Assembly: GCA_034336665.1 (NCBI GenBank)
Contig: CM067569.1
Coordinates: 7,106,820-7,170,819, forward strand
From: Luscinia megarhynchos
Lineage: Eukaryota; Chordata; Aves; Passeriformes; Turdidae
Reading direction: 5' to 3'
DNA length: 64,000 nucleotides
Each line of letters opens with the position of its first letter. Position 1 is the stretch's first letter. Position numbers and translations under genes: made by a program. The notes beneath the pieces are model-generated. The model was given only the letters and a program-made list of their open reading frames with translations. It did not search any database and was not told the origin of the DNA. Of this stretch, positions 59,871 through 64,000 are shown in pieces.

Positions 59871-60720
59871 TTAATGGCTGTGGCCCTCATCCGAAGGCCG
59901 TGGATTACATTTCGTGCAGTATTCCCTGGTGCCATCTCTTTTCAGCTCCCTAGAACTCAGGGGATGAAGGCTGAGCAGACTGACATTTCTTCCAGGAGCC
60001 CTTCAGAAATGGAAACTGATGCTCCTGGCACTGTCCCTTCACTGGCTTCCTGCGATTTTACAGATGAGTGGGAAATGCCAGGAGAGGGGGTTTGGAGCTC
60101 CCCAGGCTCGGGCTGGCTGACAGCTCTGTGGGGGCTTTGGGGAGCTGACCACTCCTCTAGTCCAGCTTTCACTGCTTTCCTGGGCAGATAAAACAGCCCC
60201 TATTTGTAAGGCTCAACAAACTGTCATTGCTGAGGACACATGCTGTGGAAAAGCCCCTTGCAGATCTCTCAAATGCATGTTTTGGAAGTCCTTGCCTTGC
60301 TGATCCATGGTCTTGTAGCACTGGGGATCCTGGCCCAGGCACCCTCTGTGCTGTGGGCAGTGAGGGGTCTGCTCTGTGCTGTTCTGCCTCCCGTTGTTCT
60401 GGCTCCAGCTGGATTTGCTGTGTTTCTTTTGGCAGCCACTGCTGCCCCAGCTCAGCTCAGGAGACCAGGAGAGAGAGCAGGGGGGATTCCAGCTCCCTGC
60501 TCAGGAAAGCAGGAAAGAAGACAAGCAGTTTCATGCATTTGAGATTCAAGAGGTCCTTGTGTCGCTGCTCCTGGTGGTCATGTACATGTTTAAAGAGGGC
60601 AGTCAGGACACTGGGGCTGGCTGGATTGTCCCAAACGGTGGCTTTGGGATCTCTTGCCAGTAAGGACACTGCTCAGAGCTTGGGGCTTTCACTCTGGAGA
60701 TGTGAGTGCACATTTGAAGA
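59871..60720. other. GC-elevated patch with overlapping ORFs, unidentified
   Basis: About 850 bp have raised GC content and few stop codons on either strand. Plus-strand frames of 105, 174, 100 and 95 codons and minus-strand frames of 70-71 codons overlap in different frames. The 174-codon frame (60227-60751) is Cys/Ser/Leu-rich with no recognisable domain or signal sequence. I see no LTR, CR1 or SINE signature. An unclassified old element or a noncoding exon is possible. Confidence 0.35.
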
Positions 60721-63700
60721 TCCTGGTTTTGCCATAGAAGGGTTTTGCTAACATGAATAGAGAAGCTTTCCATTTATGTGTGTGTTCATAAAGGAAACAA
60801 CAGCAATAAAGTTTTGGCCAACCTTATGGTTCTACTTGTCTGGGCCACCGTGGAAAGACAAAGCTACCAGAAATCTGGTTTAACTTCTCAGATGGGCTGA
60901 AAGTTTTTTCCTTCCCGAGTAGCAAAACCCCCCAAACAGTCTACCAGTCCCTCTAAGCATCACTCCCATCTGTTTCACTTGGTGACCTGTGTGTATTGGA
61001 AGTGAAAATACAGATTTTTGACTATGAGAACCACTTTCTGTATTGATAAAAGACTATCTAAAACTATTCAATAGCTCAGCAAGCAATTTGGGAAGGTAGT
61101 TTTAAGCTATATGATCTGTGACATGTGGTATGTCATCTCATGATGTGACATTAAAAAAAAATCCTTTTTAATTTCAAGTTAAACTGTGTCTTCAATAGAA
61201 AGTAAGAAAAATATTCAAGAAATGCTAGGATTTTTTCCTTCTTGTTTCCTGATTAAATGATTTTTAGTGTACTTAATAAGCTAAAGCTGTCGCTAAGCCA
61301 TTAGCAATTTGAGAATTCATGGAAGGAAAGAGAGGCCCAAGGGAGCTGCTGAAAAACTAACATAGAACCTACTTTATTTTAAAAAAATAATGAAAAAAAT
61401 AAATATATATATATACACACACACCATCAATAAAACAGACCTAGAAAAAAAGCCCAGGGAGTTATGATCCAGCTCCCAAACACAGTGCTTGGAAGCATGA
61501 TAGAATAGGGTATTAAAAAAAAATTGATTTAAAAGTATCTAGGGGATGTAAGGTGATAAGGAGGGTCAGGGTGGATTCATTAAGAACAAATGTCAAAGCA
61601 GTGTAATATCCTTTTGTGACAGGGTAATTGTCATTTGTTCTGAATTGTAGTATGTGGTGTTTAGGTTAGATACTAGAGGAAAGAAATCTGACTTTAAAGA
61701 TAACTAGACACTGTATGGGGTACTTTGGAGGCTGTAGCATCACAGCCACTGGGAGGCTGGAACAGGTGATTTTCAAAGGATGGACTTTGGCTTGCCACAG
61801 TAGGATGAAGTGAACAGCCATTACGGTTGTCAGGCTTGGATTTGTCTGATCTTCCTAAAATTTCAATGCACAAGTTTTGAACTGCTTGGTAACATACTTG
61901 ACAATGAGGCATTCCTTGATTAATTTGTGGTAGGAGGGCACAGCACTCTCTTTTTCTGCCATTTCCTATGCAAACCAACTGATGCAGTTTTTTATAATTC
62001 TGTGATGGCTCTTCATCACGGGCCAGAGCATTGTTTTCAAACATCTCTCTAAATCAGCAAACCTCTGAGTCCTTATGGAACCTGTTGGGTGACAGTGAGA
62101 TGAGTGAGGCTGTAGGAGGCCTGGTTAGAGGGGTCAATTACAAGATTATTTACTGGTTTAATCCATTTTTAACTGGATTAAAAAAAAAAAAGAGCCTCCT
62201 CAGTCAGTACTGCACATTTCATTTTGTCTTGCATTTGACCTGGAGGCCCAGAAGTACAAAACTACAGTGTCACCAATTCCTGCAGTTAGGAGTTCTGTTT
62301 TTATGTCCTTTTTTTCAATCATTCTGCAAGAGCAGAAAAAAAATAAACTTTATCTATTGTATGCAGCTGAAATATAAACCCAAATTTGGCTTTAATCTTT
62401 ACTCGTACAGTTATTTCATTACTCTTGTAAAATAATGTGTGAATGCACCCCATTTTGCTTAAAGCAATAGATCTATATCCAGTTAATTTGTGGATAAATA
62501 TGGGTTTCTGCTATTGATGTTTCTTGATCCACACAAAGTGGTTATATTAATACTGAAACATTATTAATCAATAGGTAGCTCTTTAAAAATACATCACTAA
62601 GACTAGCCAATTACCTTTAAGTATATATCAAAGGCGACAGAGCAACCTGAGTAACAGTCATGGTCCATTAAGAGTTCCAAACATTTTAATTATAAATATA
62701 TTTCACCTTCAGTGAGACTTAGAAAGGAAATTTAAATTTCTCATTCTGGCCTCAAAAAATTAGAAAAAAACACCTGTTTATTTAGTTTTTCATGTTTTGC
62801 TGAGGGAAATATAAAAATGTGCTTAAGTTCATCTTAGTCTCCTGATTTAAAACTATGTAAACAGTGTGTTAATTAACATTATTTGTAAAATAGTCTGCTC
62901 TGTAAGATCACAAAAGGAAGTTATAAAGACATGTCATTGAAGGGTGTGGTTCTGTTCGGTTTATAAAGCTAATTAACTTTTAACTTTCAGTGAAATGGAA
63001 ATTCTGACCAAGGCATACAATCTGTCTGTAGCCCCTGGGAAATACGTTCTTTATTCAAAGAATTCAGGCTGTAATTTTAGGAAGCAAAAATTGCATTTTT
63101 ATATCTTGTTGAAAGTTTAAGTATCCATTTGAAATATAAAACCTACTCTGCCCTGTTTAAGAAGTCACCAGTGATGCTTCTGCACTAGGAAAGGAATGCT
63201 ATGGTTGGAGTATTGTGTTGTGTTTTAAAATCAGATGGGAAACTTTCTTTTCCTCTGAGATTATCATACCATTCTTCACATAAATTTCCTTAGTTAAGAA
63301 GACTATTTCCCCTCTGGCTCCTCTCCCTCAGCAATTACCCAGCACAAGCAATCTGTGGAGAACAGCACGAGGTGTAGCTGATTGTCATTCAACACTAGTG
63401 AAATCTTTAGGTGAACATTAGTCACTCTTTTAGACATGTTAGCTTGAAGTGGAAGCAGTCAATTACAGAGTAGAGGCTTTATGGCTACATTATTACCATC
63501 ATACTATTAGATTTTCGTCAGCAGCATTCTGTTTGATCGATCTGTGCCAAGACATTGATGGATAGTTTTGTTCTTCAGATGTCAAATATGTGGGACTTCT
63601 GTGCTTTATTTATTTACTGGTGCGCTGCTGTATTGTGGATATCTCGCTTTTCTGCATCATTCTACTTTCAACAGCTGATCATGATTCATTTTATTTGAAG

Positions 63701-64000
63701 TTTTGGTGTTGATTTCAATAGCATTCTTAATCATTCTTTCTTATGCTCTTGAATTACAGAGGGGACTGTGCTATTGTGTTGGACGTGCACTTAGTTGGAC
63801 GTGTGAAAGTTTTCCCAGTGGTAGGAGGGCCTTGGAGAGCAGGAGCTGCTGCTGATTCAGAAATGTGTGTGTAGCCAGTGTGTAGTGAATTCTGAGATTC
63901 TGTTCTCTCCTCAGTGCTTCCATACATACTGCTTTTTCTGAGATTGGGGCTCTGTTATTTTATATCTCTCTAACACAACAGGCAGCAGTATTAGAACATC
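60721..64000. other. AT-rich DNA, no gene recognised
   Basis: No gene or named repeat recognised. A small hairpin TTTAATCCA-N8-TGGATTAAA lies at 62157-62182, just before an A run. A 134-codon plus-strand frame (62031-62435) is Phe/Lys-rich and has no motif. The part from about 62600 to 63750 is non-repetitive with several CAATTA and TAATTA cores and could contain conserved noncoding elements; this needs comparison with other birds. Confidence 0.5.
61402..61424. repeat. (AT)n(AC)n microsatellite
   Basis: A compound run of about seven AT units followed by about five AC units, after an A-rich stretch. Confidence 0.85.

Overview
The window looks like nuclear DNA of a bird, most likely a passerine. 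The evidence is its interspersed repeats. There are several truncated CR1 LINE copies ending in the avian CR1 3' terminus (TGATTCTATG-like) and, near 12.0 kb, a tRNA-Ile-derived SINE with a CR1 3' tail, an architecture I know from the zebra-finch family TguSINE1. The rest is AT-rich and CpG-poor, with long A and T runs, a few short microsatellites and short ORFs of chance type. This is the texture of an intron or an intergenic gene-poor region. I recognise no complete protein-coding gene, no functional tRNA or rRNA gene and no known microRNA.

Layout. 0-11.6 kb: mostly unannotated AT-rich DNA. It holds a pyrimidine-rich block of higher GC (6.4-7.3 kb) and three ORF-open segments bounded by splice-like sites; the best is 8401-8505. 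11.7-12.1 kb: a minus-strand CR1 fragment abutting the plus-strand SINE. 15.4 kb: a 60-nt hairpin with 26-nt arms. 18.8-21.7 kb: a degenerate CR1 reverse-transcriptase fragment, a minus-strand CR1 3' end, microsatellites, and a 12-unit minisatellite with 39/43/44-bp units. 24.6-24.8 kb: a near-perfect 42-bp palindrome and an old CR1 3' end. 28.2-29.7 kb: the most GC- and CpG-rich part of the window, a possible promoter or CpG-island remnant, containing the longest ORF (213 aa, no recognised domain). 36.0-36.4 kb: a plus-strand CR1 3' end. 41.3-42.85 kb: a MIR-like relict, a cluster of four short palindromes, and a purine-rich relict of an old amniote repeat. 57.2 kb: another possible old repeat relict. 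59.9-60.7 kb: a second GC-rich patch. 62.6-63.8 kb: AT-rich non-repetitive DNA of the kind that often contains conserved noncoding elements, which cannot be tested from one sequence.

There is no pathway or operon to reconstruct. The working relationship visible is parasitic: the SINE carries the CR1 3' tail, which in this class of element lets it use the CR1 reverse transcriptase. I found no convincing undescribed biological system. The observations most worth checking are the candidate exon at 8.4 kb, the hairpin at 15.4 kb, the minisatellite, the CpG-rich patch at 29.4 kb and the palindromes at 24.6 and 41.6 kb.
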